From Amycolatopsis anabasis (GTDB lineage: Bacteria > Actinomycetota > Actinomycetes > Mycobacteriales > Pseudonocardiaceae): a stretch of 44,365 bases of DNA. Shown here in pieces: positions 17,249 through 25,202 of this stretch; the first letter of the stretch is position 1, and every line of letters begins with the position of its first letter. The translations under genes and the position numbers were made by a program. The notes below the pieces were generated by a model. That model worked only from the letters and a program-made list of their open reading frames with translations. It was not told the origin of the DNA and ran no database searches. Location: NCBI RefSeq assembly GCF_009765355.1, contig NZ_VTHK01000066.1, forward strand, positions 420-44,784. Direction: 5' to 3'.

Positions 17249-19210
17249 GTGATCAAGAACCTTCTGGTCGCCAACCGCGGTGAGATCGCTCGCCGGGTCT
17301 TCCGGTCCTGCCGGGACACCGGAATCGGGACCGTGGCGGTGTTCTCCGACGCCGATGCCGACGCTCCCCATGCCACCGAGGCGGACGCGGCGGTGCGGCT
17401 GCCGGGCAACACGCCCGCGGAGACCTACCTGCGCGCGGATCTGCTGGTGCGCGCCGCCGGAGACACCGGGGCCGACGCGATCCATCCCGGATACGGCTTC
17501 CTGTCCGAGAACGCCGCGTTCGCCCGGGCCGTGCTCGACGCCGGGCTCACCTGGGTCGGCCCGCCGCCGGAGGCCATCGAGAAGATGGGCTCCAAGGTCG
17601 AATCGAAACGGCTGATGGACGCCGCCGGGGTCCCGGTACTGTCCGAACTGGACCCCGCCGAAGTCACCGAGGCCGATCTGCCCTTGCTCGTCAAGGCTTC
17701 CGCGGGTGGCGGCGGGCGCGGGATGCGGATCGTGCGCGAACTGTCCGAACTGGACGATGCGGTGGCGAGCGCGAAGGCCGAGGCGGGTTCGGCCTTCGGC
17801 GATCCCACGGTGTTCTGCGAGCGCTACCTGGAGACCGGGCGGCACATCGAGGTCCAGGTACTCGCCGACACGCACGGCACGGTGTGGGCGGTGGGGGAGC
17901 GGGAATGCTCGATCCAGCGGCGGCACCAGAAAGTCGTCGAGGAGGCGCCCTCGCCCCTGGTCGACGCGGCCATGCGCGAGGAGTTGTTCGACGCGGCCCG
18001 CAAGGCGGCCAAGGCGATCGACTACGTGGGCGCGGGGACCGTGGAGTTCCTGGCCACCGGCGACGGCCGGTTCTACTTCCTGGAGATGAACACCCGCCTG
18101 CAGGTCGAGCACCCGGTCACCGAATGCGTCACCGGCCTTGACCTGGTGGCGCTGCAACTCCGGATCGCGGAAGGGGAACGGCTGCCCGCCGATCCTCCGC
18201 AGTGGACCGGCCACGCCATCGAGGTCCGGCTCTACGCCGAAGACCCCGCCGAGAACTGGCAGCCGCAGAGCGGAACTCTGCGCCGGTTCGCGGTGCCCGG
18301 GGTGGACGCCGAATTCGGCCTGCCCGCCGGGCACGGCCTCCGGCTGGATTCGGGCGTGGTCAGCGGTTCGGTGGTGGGCGTGCACTACGACCCGATGCTG
18401 GCGAAGGTCATCGCCTGGGGGCCGGACCGGCGGAGTGCCGCGCGCAGGCTGGCCGCCGCACTGGCCGGGGCCGAGATCCACGGTGTGCGCACCAACCGCG
18501 ATCTGCTGGTGAACGTGCTGCGGCACGAGGCGTTCCTGGCCGGGGAGACCGACACCGCCTTCTTCGACCGCCACGGGCTGGACACCCTGGCCCGGCCGCT
18601 CGCCGACTCGGACGCCACCCGCGTCTCGGCGCTGGCCGCCGCGCTCGCCGACGCGGCCGCGAACCGGGCGACGGCGAGCACCCTGGGCGCCCTGCCCAGC
18701 GGCTGGCGGAACGTGCCCTCGACACCCCAGCGGAAGCGGTACCTGGCCGGGGAAACCGAGTACGCGGTGAGTTACCGGCTGACTCGTGACGGTTTGCGTG
18801 CCGAGGACTACGCGGGCGTCGTGCTCGTCGAGGCGACCCCGGAGCGGGTCGTACTGGATCTCGATGGGGTACGCCGGACGTTCGGCGTGGCCCGGTACGG
18901 CGACGGGCTGGTGTGCGTCGACTCGCCGCTCGGGCCGGTCGCGTTCACCCGGGCCCCGCGCTTCGCCGATCCGGACGCGGCCCTGGCCGCGGGTTCGCTG
19001 CTGGCCCCGATGCCCGGAACCGTGCTGCGGATCGCGGTTGCCCAGGGCGACACCGTCGAAGCCGGGGAGCCGATCCTCTGGCTGGAGGCGATGAAGATGG
19101 AACACCGGATCTCGGCGCCCGCGGATGGCGTGGTCGGCGAACTCCCGGTGACCGTGGGACAACAGGTGGAGCTGGGAACCGTGCTCGCAGTCGTGCAGGA
19201 AAAGGAGTAA
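17249..19210 (+). CDS. acyl-CoA carboxylase biotin subunit (biotin carboxylase + BCCP)
   Basis: Alpha subunit of 653 residues that carboxylates its own biotin with ATP and bicarbonate. Order: biotin-carboxylase N-domain (IKNLLVANRGEIARRVFRSC, 2-110), ATP-grasp domain with KASAGGGGRGMRIV and EMNTRLQVEHPVTE (about 115-315), C-domain (about 335-440), a linker domain, and a biotinyl domain ending the protein with EAMKMEH, K616 being the biotinylated lysine. With the beta subunit just upstream it forms a complete MCC/GCC-like holoenzyme. GTG start preceded by GAGG. It could also serve the lone carboxyltransferase at 30081-31631, as actinobacterial alpha subunits are often shared. Confidence 0.94.
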   Translation: MIKNLLVANRGEIARRVFRSCRDTGIGTVAVFSDADADAPHATEADAAVRLPGNTPAETYLRADLLVRAAGDTGADAIHPGYGFLSENAAFARAVLDAGLTWVGPPPEAIEKMGSKVESKRLMDAAGVPVLSELDPAEVTEADLPLLVKASAGGGGRGMRIVRELSELDDAVASAKAEAGSAFGDPTVFCERYLETGRHIEVQVLADTHGTVWAVGERECSIQRRHQKVVEEAPSPLVDAAMREELFDAARKAAKAIDYVGAGTVEFLATGDGRFYFLEMNTRLQVEHPVTECVTGLDLVALQLRIAEGERLPADPPQWTGHAIEVRLYAEDPAENWQPQSGTLRRFAVPGVDAEFGLPAGHGLRLDSGVVSGSVVGVHYDPMLAKVIAWGPDRRSAARRLAAALAGAEIHGVRTNRDLLVNVLRHEAFLAGETDTAFFDRHGLDTLARPLADSDATRVSALAAALADAAANRATASTLGALPSGWRNVPSTPQRKRYLAGETEYAVSYRLTRDGLRAEDYAGVVLVEATPERVVLDLDGVRRTFGVARYGDGLVCVDSPLGPVAFTRAPRFADPDAALAAGSLLAPMPGTVLRIAVAQGDTVEAGEPILWLEAMKMEHRISAPADGVVGELPVTVGQQVELGTVLAVVQEKE

Positions 19211-19214
19211 GTCA

Positions 19215-20372
19215 GTGGACTTCGTCGAGACCGAAGAGCGGACCGCGCTGCGCAAGGCGGTCGCCGAACTCGGGAAGAAGTACGGCCCCGAGTACTACAC
19301 GCGCAAGGCCCGCGCCGGGGAGCACACCGGCGAACTGTGGGCCGAGGCCGGGCGGCTCGGCTACCTCGGCGTGAACGTGCCCGAGGAGTACGGCGGCGGG
19401 GGCGCGGGCATCGGCGACCTGGCCGCGGTGTGCGAGGAGTTCTGCGCGGCGGGCACGCCGATGCTGCTCATGGTGGTGTCCCCGGCCATTTGCGCAACGG
19501 TGATCGCGCGGTTCGGCACCGAGGAGCAGAAGAAGCACTGGCTGCCCCGGTTCGCAGGCGGTGAGGTCAAGATGTCGTTCGGCATCACCGAACCGGACGC
19601 CGGGTCGAACGCGCACAAGATCACCACGACCGGCCGCCGCGACGGCGGCGACTGGATCCTCAGCGGGCGGAAGGTCTTCATTTCCGGCGTCGACGAGGCG
19701 GACGCCGTGCTGATCGTCGGCCGCACCGAGGACGCGAAGACCGGCAAGCTCAAGCCCGCGCTGTACATCGTGCCGACCGACGCCCCGGGGTTCGAGTACC
19801 AGAAGATCGAGATGGACCTGGTGTCCGCCGACCACCAGTTCTCGCTGTTCCTCGACGACGTGCGGCTGCCCGCGGACGCCCTGGTGGGTTCCGAGGACGC
19901 GGCCATCGCGCAGCTGTTCGCCGGGCTGAACCCGGAACGCATCATGGGCGCGTCATTCTCGCTCGGTATCGCGAGGTACGCCCTGGACAAAGGGGTCCAG
20001 TACGCCAAGGAGCGCAGCGTGTGGGGTGCGCCGATCGGCTCGCACCAGGGGCTGGCCCACCCGCTCGCGCAGATCAAGATCGAACTGGAACTGGCCAAGC
20101 TGATGACCCAGAAGGCCGCCGCCCGGTACGACTCGGGTGACGACTTCGGCGCGGGTGAGGCCGCCAACATGGCCAAGTACGCGGGCGCCGAGGTGGCGAT
20201 CAAGGCCGTCGACCAGGCGGTGCAGGTGCACGGCGGCAACGGGCTGGCCTCGGAGTACGGGCTCGGCGCGTTGCTGAGCGCCGTCCGGGTCGGCCGGATC
20301 GCCCCGGTGAGCCGTGAGATGGTGTTGAACTTCGTCGCGCAGCACAGCCTCGGCCTGCCGAAGTCGTACTAG
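19215..20372 (+). CDS. acyl-CoA dehydrogenase
   Basis: Second dehydrogenase of the operon, 385 residues. Typical segments are FGITEPDAGSNAHKI, ISGVDEADAVLIVGRT, LNPERIMGASFSLGIARYAL and VQVHGGNGLASEYGLG. As in the first one, a Glu lies on helix G (NPERI) and the C-terminal loop lacks EGT, pointing to an isovaleryl/long-chain type active site. Two dehydrogenases in one operon fit two oxidation rounds on a branched isoprenoid acyl chain (before carboxylation and after hydration). GTG start 4 bases after the biotin-subunit stop, with AAAGGAG overlapping that stop. Confidence 0.91.
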   Translation: MDFVETEERTALRKAVAELGKKYGPEYYTRKARAGEHTGELWAEAGRLGYLGVNVPEEYGGGGAGIGDLAAVCEEFCAAGTPMLLMVVSPAICATVIARFGTEEQKKHWLPRFAGGEVKMSFGITEPDAGSNAHKITTTGRRDGGDWILSGRKVFISGVDEADAVLIVGRTEDAKTGKLKPALYIVPTDAPGFEYQKIEMDLVSADHQFSLFLDDVRLPADALVGSEDAAIAQLFAGLNPERIMGASFSLGIARYALDKGVQYAKERSVWGAPIGSHQGLAHPLAQIKIELELAKLMTQKAAARYDSGDDFGAGEAANMAKYAGAEVAIKAVDQAVQVHGGNGLASEYGLGALLSAVRVGRIAPVSREMVLNFVAQHSLGLPKSY

Positions 20373-20382
20373 GGAGAAGAAC

Positions 20383-21216
20383 TTGAGCACACTCGCTGGC
20401 AAGACCTTGATCATGTCCGGCGGCAGCCGGGGGATCGGCGAGGCCATCGCGGTCCGCGCCGCCCGCGACGGGGCGAACATCGCGCTGATCGCCAAGACCG
20501 CCGATCCGCACCCCAAACTGCCCGGCACGATCTACACCGCGGCGAAGGCGATCGAGGAGGCGGGCGGCCAGGCGCTGCCGATCGTCGGCGACATCCGCGA
20601 GGACGACGCCGTGGCCGCCGCGGTGGCCAAGACCGTCGAGCAGTTCGGCGGCCTGGACATCGTGGTGAACAACGCGAGCGCGATCGACCTCACGCCCACC
20701 GAGGCGGTGAGCATGAAGCGCTACGACCTGATGCAGGACATCAACGCGCGCGGGTCGTTCCTGCTGGCCAAGCTCGCCATTCCGCACCTGCGCCAGGCGG
20801 CGAACCCGCACATCCTGACGCTGTCGCCGCCGATCAGCCTGGACCCGAAGTGGTTCACCGCCGGGCACCTGGCCTACAGCATCGCGAAGTACTCGATGAG
20901 CCTGGTGACCGTCGGGCTCGCGGCCGAACTGGCCGGGGACGGCATCGCCGCGAACTCGCTGTGGCCGCGGACCACGATCGACACGGCCGCCATCCGCAAC
21001 GTCGTCGGCGCCGAACTGGCCAACCGGTCGCGGACGCCGGAGATCATGGCCGACGCGGCGCACGCGATCCTGAACCGGCCGAGCCGGGAGGCGACCGGGA
21101 ACTTCTATATCGACGACGAGGTGCTCGCGGCCGAGGGCGTCACCGATTTCGCGAAGTACCGGCTGTGCGAGCGCGAGGAGGACCTCCAGCTCGACTTCTG
21201 GGTGGAGCCGTCCTGA
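20383..21216 (+). CDS. SDR-family oxidoreductase (HSDL2/AtuB-like)
   Basis: NAD(P)-dependent short-chain dehydrogenase, 277 residues. Cofactor motif SGGSRGIG, structural NNAS, and catalytic YSIAK (the catalytic serine is in TLSPPIS). The insertion KTADPHPKLPGTIYTAAKAIEEAGG and the tail VTDFAKYRLCEREEDLQLDFWV are characteristic of the HSDL2-like SDR group that includes proteins annotated as citronellol/citronellal dehydrogenases in atu clusters. It may oxidise the alcohol or a hydroxyacyl intermediate of the pathway. TTG start at 20383 with GGGAGAAG before it. Ten bases behind the dehydrogenase; the stop overlaps the TetR gene. Confidence 0.88.
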   Translation: MSTLAGKTLIMSGGSRGIGEAIAVRAARDGANIALIAKTADPHPKLPGTIYTAAKAIEEAGGQALPIVGDIREDDAVAAAVAKTVEQFGGLDIVVNNASAIDLTPTEAVSMKRYDLMQDINARGSFLLAKLAIPHLRQAANPHILTLSPPISLDPKWFTAGHLAYSIAKYSMSLVTVGLAAELAGDGIAANSLWPRTTIDTAAIRNVVGAELANRSRTPEIMADAAHAILNRPSREATGNFYIDDEVLAAEGVTDFAKYRLCEREEDLQLDFWVEPS

Positions 21217-21848
21217 GCACGCGCGAACCCCAGCAGGAACGGAGCAGGACCACTCGGCGGCGGCTGGTGGAGGCCGCCGTCGAGTGCATCGCCGAGCTCG
21301 GCTGGAACGGCACCACCGTCGCGATCATCGCCGAACGCGCCGGGGTGTCCCGCGGTGCCGCGCAGCACCACTTCCCGACGCGGGAGGACCTGGTCACCGC
21401 CGCGGTGGAACTGGTCGGCGAGGTCCAGCTGATCGAGCTGCGCACCCGGACCGAGGAGTTGCCCAGCGGCAGCTCCCGGATCGAGGCCGTGGTCGACACG
21501 CTGCTCGATCTGTACGCGGGCCCGATGTTCCGGGCCGCCCTGCACCTGTGGGTCGCCGCGTCCACCGACGAATCGCTGCGTGCCGTCCTGGTGCCGCTGG
21601 AGGCGCGAGTCGGGCGGGAGGCGCACCGGATCGCAGTGGAACTGCTCGGCGTGGACGAGTCGCATCCGGGAGTGCGGGAGATGGTGCAGGCCACCCTGGA
21701 CCTCGGCCGCGGGCTGGGACTGGCCAACCTGCTGACCGACGACACCCGGCGGCGCAAGCGGATCATCCGGCAGTGGGCGCGGGTGCTGGGGCCGGCGCTG
21801 CCGGTCCCGGTGACGACGGGAACCGGGGACCCGGAAGTGTCGTCATAA
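21213..21848 (+). CDS. TetR-family regulator, last gene of the atu-like operon
   Basis: A 211-residue regulator with the N-terminal TetR helix-turn-helix (VAIIAERAGVSRGAAQHHFPTREDLVTAAVELV) and an all-helical ligand domain. The HTH needs about ten residues upstream, and the only candidate start that includes them is a CTG at 21213, which overlaps the SDR stop (CTGA) and has GGTGGAG 5 bases upstream. The next in-frame GTG (21267) would cut into helix 1. Probably senses an acyl-CoA intermediate and represses the operon and perhaps the divergent esterase, through the palindrome at 11941-11958. That assignment is inference from position. Confidence 0.85.
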   Translation: MSTREPQQERSRTTRRRLVEAAVECIAELGWNGTTVAIIAERAGVSRGAAQHHFPTREDLVTAAVELVGEVQLIELRTRTEELPSGSSRIEAVVDTLLDLYAGPMFRAALHLWVAASTDESLRAVLVPLEARVGREAHRIAVELLGVDESHPGVREMVQATLDLGRGLGLANLLTDDTRRRKRIIRQWARVLGPALPVPVTTGTGDPEVSS

Positions 21849-21927
21849 GCGGACGAAAACTGCGTCTTCACGAAGAGTCGCCGCGACGAAGGTATCTACC
21901 GGATCTATAGCGCCTCTTGTAAGACTG

Positions 21928-21967
21928 TTAACACTATCGGAGCAGTGTGCGATAACTCATTGCACAC
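21928..21967 (+). promoter_or_regulatory. promoter with overlapping inverted repeat
   Basis: TTAACA (21928-21933), 17-base spacer, GATAAC (21951-21956) make a good vegetative promoter for the small gene at 22013. GTGTGCGAT ... ATTGCACAC (21945-21967) is an inverted repeat lying across the -10, so a repressor or a hairpin at the transcript start is possible. The AT-richer composition contrasts with its surroundings. Nothing else is seen in 21849-22012. Confidence 0.5.
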
Positions 21968-22012
21968 AGCTAGCAGGTTTAGACCAGGTTCCCTAGAGGG
22001 GGGTTGGTTCCC

Positions 22013-22270
22013 GTGACGGGTTCCAGCGAACTGTCTCATAGAGCGATGGCGATGTTGCGTGCGGTTGCCGCGCACCGCGCGCAGATGTCCCGCAGCTGCG
22101 AGCCGGATCTGTTCATCGACGGCTTCGCGTGCTGCGACCAGGTGACCGCGCACGAACTCGCGCGCGACGGCTTCATCCGGCCCGCCGAGGCGGTCGGCGG
22201 CAACGGCCGGGTGCTCGCGGAGCTGACCGAAGCCGGTCAGGCCGCCCTCGCGGTCACCAGCGCGGCCTGA
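22013..22270 (+). CDS. small protein of unknown function, possibly winged-helix-like
   Basis: 85 residues, not recognised. The GTG at 22013 has GAGGGGGG about 9 bases upstream. The sequence has three cysteines (RSCEPDLFIDGFACCD) in the middle and ends VLAELTEAGQAALA, which resembles the last helix and wing of small winged-helix proteins. No signal peptide or membrane segment. It has its own AT-rich promoter and is convergent with the TetR gene at 22280. Coding is supported by the ribosome site, promoter and third-position GC bias. Confidence 0.65.
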   Translation: MTGSSELSHRAMAMLRAVAAHRAQMSRSCEPDLFIDGFACCDQVTAHELARDGFIRPAEAVGGNGRVLAELTEAGQAALAVTSAA

Positions 22271-22277
22271 GTCCTCC

Positions 22278-22298
22278 GCTCACCGGGGTGCGGTGAGC
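22278..22298. terminator. hairpin at convergent gene ends
   Basis: GCTCACCG, loop GGGTG, CGGTGAGC, starting 8 bases after the stop of the small protein gene and covering the end of the convergent TetR gene. Perfect 8-bp stem; a plausible bidirectional terminator. Confidence 0.5.
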
Positions 22299-22924
22299 AT
22301 CGGCAGCAGGAACGTTCTCGCGAACTCGCGAGTCGCCGCGTCGTCGGCACTGGGGATGATGCCCTCCGGAGTGAGCGCCAGGGAGTGAGCCAGCCTGGCG
22401 AAGACCTCCGCGAGCGGTTCGAGATCGAAGTCCGCGAGCTCGCCGCGGCGCTGCCAGTCGGCCAGCACCCCGGCGAGGTAGCCGCGCCCGAGCGCGAGCA
22501 GGGGAGCGCCCCCGCTGGTCAGCATCGGCAGGACCGTCTCCGGTTCGATCTCGATCAGCCTGGTCAGCAGCGGGTGGCCGCGCAGGCCCGAGATGAACGC
22601 CACGAAGCCCTCGACGGCCAGTTCCTCCAGGTCCCGCGCGTCCCGCGTCTTCGCGTCGACGCCTGCCACGAACCGGGCCGCCTCGCGCAGCATCACCGCC
22701 TCGACCAGCTCGCCCTTCTGCGGGAACCGCCGGTACACCGTCGCGACGCCCAGCCCCGCGCGGCGGGCGATCTCGTTCATCGTCGTGCGGCGGATCCCGA
22801 AGTCCAGGAACGCGGAGAGGGCCCCGTCCATGATCGCCGTGATCCCCGGGTCCTGGGGCCGCTCCTCGGCCTGGGCGAGTACCGAATCCAGTAAACCGTT
22901 CTCCTTCGCCGTCACTCGTGCCAT
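22280..22924 (-). CDS. TetR-family regulator
   Basis: A 214-residue regulator with a clear TetR DNA-binding domain (FGIRRTTMNEIARRAGLGVATVYRRFPQKGELVEAVML, about 38-75). It starts with an unusual 25-residue N-terminal extension rich in charged residues. The ligand domain is not recognisable by eye. ATG at 22924. It lies 28 bases downstream of the HTH_42 gene on the same strand, so the two may be cotranscribed. No clear palindromic operator is seen next to it. Confidence 0.88.
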   Translation of the reverse strand: MARVTAKENGLLDSVLAQAEERPQDPGITAIMDGALSAFLDFGIRRTTMNEIARRAGLGVATVYRRFPQKGELVEAVMLREAARFVAGVDAKTRDARDLEELAVEGFVAFISGLRGHPLLTRLIEIEPETVLPMLTSGGAPLLALGRGYLAGVLADWQRRGELADFDLEPLAEVFARLAHSLALTPEGIIPSADDAATREFARTFLLPMLTAPR

Positions 22925-22952
22925 TCTGCCCTGCCGGGCCCGATCGGCCCGG

Positions 22953-24056
22953 TCAGCCCGCCGGAGTGAACCGGACGTCGTGGTCCGCCTCGGGAGCGGT
23001 GAAGCGGAGCAACCGCCCGCCCTCGGCGACCAGTCCCGAGGTGTCCTTTTTGGACAATGTGCAGAACGGCTGGATGACCAGGGTGGCGGCCTGCTTGGCG
23101 CGCTCGATCTTCCACGTCCCGCGGACCGTGCCGTTCACCAGGATCGTGGCCGGGATGAGGCCGTTCTTGGTGAACAACCGCTTGCGGTGCTCCTCGGTGA
23201 GGATGTGTTCGCGGTCGGCGTGGGACAGCAGCAGGTTGTCGAACTCGGGCAGGAACCGGGGCGGCGCGGACGTTTCGGGGCCGGGGCGCGGCGCGTCGGG
23301 CAGGTCGAACAGCTCCCGGCCCTGCTCGTCGCGGAACGCGCGCAGCTCCGGCCGGAGCGCTTCGACGATCTCGCCCAGTTTGGTCAGCCCGGACCACTTC
23401 TGGATGTCGAGCACCGAGGCCGGGCCGAACGCGGCGAGGTAGCGGGTCACCAGGGTGTCCAGCGAGCTGGTGCGGGAAAGCGGTTCGCCGAGCCAGGTTT
23501 CGGCGGTGGTACACCTGGCCTGGCCGCTGCGCCCCCACAGGCCGCGCGGCGGGACCTGGACCAGCGGCAGCAGCCCGCGAACGTGCCGGGCAAGCGACTC
23601 GGCGGGCCGGTCCGGGAACCGTTCGCGGAGCGCGGCGCCGAGTTCGGCGGTGGTGCGGGGGCGCTCGTCGAGGAGTTCCCGGGCGACCGCGAGCAGTTTG
23701 TCGACGTCCACCCCGGCCATGGCCCGGCCCGCGGGGGTGCTGTACAGGCCCAGCTGCACGGCGGGTTGCAGCAGCGGGCGCAGGGTGACGCAGTCGCGCG
23801 CGGTGACCAGGTGCACGGTCGAGCGCATCAGCGCGATCCGGACGGCCGCGCGGCCGGTGAGCAGCTCGACGAGTTCGTCCGGCTGGAAGCCCCGCAACCG
23901 GGTCCACAGGCCGGTGTAGGGCGGCATCGGCGCCTGGGCCTGCAGGCCGACCAGGTGCTCGAGGGCCCCGGCCGCGGTCAGCTCGTGGCGGCGCAGGAGG
24001 AGCTGGCGGGCCAGCAGGGCGCGGTTGCGCGCGCGGGAGCTGAGTACGGCGGTCAT
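22953..24056 (-). CDS. HTH_42 winged-helix protein, AlkZ/YcaQ-like (possible DNA glycosylase)
   Basis: A 367-residue protein of the winged-helix DNA-binding superfamily that includes the DNA glycosylases AlkZ and YcaQ. LVGLQAQAPMPPYTGLWTRL contains Q39-A40-Q41, equivalent to the catalytic QxQ motif used by AlkZ and YcaQ to excise bulky or crosslinked adducts. WTRLRGF, RSTVHLVTARD and LPEFDNLLLSHADR are family segments. Many actinomycetes have several paralogues, often unassigned; a glycosylase role is plausible, not shown. The ATG at 24056 begins the conserved domain; the frame stays open for 53 codons upstream and there encodes a signal-peptide-like leader, reported separately. Confidence 0.82.
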   Translation of the reverse strand: MTAVLSSRARNRALLARQLLLRRHELTAAGALEHLVGLQAQAPMPPYTGLWTRLRGFQPDELVELLTGRAAVRIALMRSTVHLVTARDCVTLRPLLQPAVQLGLYSTPAGRAMAGVDVDKLLAVARELLDERPRTTAELGAALRERFPDRPAESLARHVRGLLPLVQVPPRGLWGRSGQARCTTAETWLGEPLSRTSSLDTLVTRYLAAFGPASVLDIQKWSGLTKLGEIVEALRPELRAFRDEQGRELFDLPDAPRPGPETSAPPRFLPEFDNLLLSHADREHILTEEHRKRLFTKNGLIPATILVNGTVRGTWKIERAKQAATLVIQPFCTLSKKDTSGLVAEGGRLLRFTAPEADHDVRFTPAG

Positions 24057-24215
24057 GACCGGGACGTTACCGGGCGTGGCCGACAGTGGGTCTGGTGCGG
24101 CGGCTGCCGAGGGCGCGAGGCCTGTCGACACGGCGAGGGCCATCCCGGTGGCCGCCGCGAGACCGAACAATCGCCTGCTGTGTTCAGTCAGGCGGTTGGC
24201 AGGAACTACAGTGGA
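24057..24215 (-). pseudogene. orphan signal-peptide-like leader (possible gene remnant)
   Basis: In frame with, and directly before, the HTH_42 gene, the DNA encodes TEHSRRLFGLAAATGMALA, then VSTGLAPSAAAAPD: an Arg pair, a hydrophobic core and an Ala-rich cleavage site, i.e. a typical actinomycete export signal. No ATG or GTG starts it (only CTG at 24191 and TTG at 24170) and a stop codon is at 24216-24218. A cytosolic DNA-binding protein should not need it. The simplest reading is the 5' remnant of a lost secreted-protein gene. A chance open frame in GC-rich DNA is the alternative. Confidence 0.4.
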
Positions 24216-24237
24216 CTAGACCAATCGGGCCTGTCAA
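24212..24237 (-). promoter_or_regulatory. palindrome and -35-like box before the orphan leader
   Basis: TTGACA (24232-24237) is followed on the minus strand by TGGTCTAGTCCA (24212-24223), a near-perfect palindrome. It resembles the TGGTCTAGACCA-type repeats at Streptomyces chitinase promoters. It overlaps the end of the oxygenase gene and faces the orphan leader. Similarity to chitinase boxes is from memory of the family motif. Confidence 0.4.
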
Positions 24238-25202
24238 GGGTTGGTCACCGTGATGGCATCCAGTTTTTCCTTCAGGTACTCCGAGGCGATCACGTCCGGG
24301 TACCGGTGGTGCCCGAGCGGCGGAGCGAGCGAGCTGATCCGCGCGTCGTGATCGGTCTCGTAGAAGAAGATCAGCGAGACCAGATCCTCGTCCGGCGCGC
24401 TCGCGTCGGGCGGCAGCACGCGGTGGCGAGTGGAGCGCCAGCGGTCGCCGGTCCAGCGGGCCATCAGGTCGCCGATGTTGACCGTGAACGCCTCCGGATC
24501 GAACGGCGCGTCCGCCCAGCGACCGTCCGCGGTGCAGACCTGCAGCCCGCCCACGCCCGCCTGCCGGTCGAGGACGGTCACCGTGCCGAAGTCGGTGTGC
24601 GGCCCGATCCGGAACTGGTCGGCCGCCGGGGCGCCCACGCGGGTCATCGGCGGGTACCAGTTGATGTTGAACGTGTAGGTCGGATGACCGGTGTGCCGGG
24701 TGAAATGCGTGTCCGGCAGCTCCAGCGCGCGGGCGAAGATCCGCAGCAACTCGTTCGACAGGATCCGCATCCGGAGCATGTACTCGTTCGCCGCCGCGGC
24801 CAGTTCGGGGACCTCGTCCGGCCACACGTTCCGCTGGAACCAGAACGCGTCGACCTCCGGATCGCCGACCGCGCTGTCCGCGCCGACCGAGTAGGACTCC
24901 TTGAGATCGGGCGGGGTCTCGGTGCCCTCGGCGTACCCGTTCGCTTCCGCGCCGGGCGGCAGCCAGCCGCGTCCGCCGACGGCGACCGTGTACTTCGCCT
25001 TGACCGCCTCCGGCAGCGCGAAGAACCGCCGGGCGAGCGCACGGGTGTCGTCGCGCAGCCGCCGGGGCACGCCGTGCCCGGTGATGAGCAGGAAGCCGGA
25101 ATCCCGCAGGGCCTCGTCGATCCGCACGGCCACCCCGGCGCGATCGCCTTCGGTGCCGTGGAACCACGGGTCCAGGTCGACCAGCGGCACCGGCGACGTC
25201 AT
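24234..25202 (-). CDS. isopenicillin N synthase-family non-haem iron oxygenase
   Basis: A 322-residue cupin-fold oxygenase: N-terminal DIOX_N region (VPLVDLDPWF ... GFLLITGHGVP) and a C-terminal 2OG-FeII domain. Iron ligands H202 and D204 (HTDFGTVTVL) and H260 (RSTRHRVLPP) are present. The RxS motif that binds the 2-oxoglutarate carboxylate is changed: DLVSLIFFYE has Leu274 in place of Arg, with Ser276 kept. It may therefore use another co-substrate binding mode, or none. The family includes fungal thymine 7-hydroxylase, plant hormone oxygenases and IPNS. ATG overlaps the deaminase stop (ATGA). Last gene of a four-gene unit with a transporter. Confidence 0.88.
   Translation of the reverse strand: MTSPVPLVDLDPWFHGTEGDRAGVAVRIDEALRDSGFLLITGHGVPRRLRDDTRALARRFFALPEAVKAKYTVAVGGRGWLPPGAEANGYAEGTETPPDLKESYSVGADSAVGDPEVDAFWFQRNVWPDEVPELAAAANEYMLRMRILSNELLRIFARALELPDTHFTRHTGHPTYTFNINWYPPMTRVGAPAADQFRIGPHTDFGTVTVLDRQAGVGGLQVCTADGRWADAPFDPEAFTVNIGDLMARWTGDRWRSTRHRVLPPDASAPDEDLVSLIFFYETDHDARISSLAPPLGHHRYPDVIASEYLKEKLDAITVTNP

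Noticed and set aside
12010..21848. Naming the carboxylase genes as leucine-pathway MCC or as geranyl-CoA carboxylase
   Set aside because: Both fit the visible motifs; the deciding pocket residue could not be placed by eye, so no gene symbol is given.
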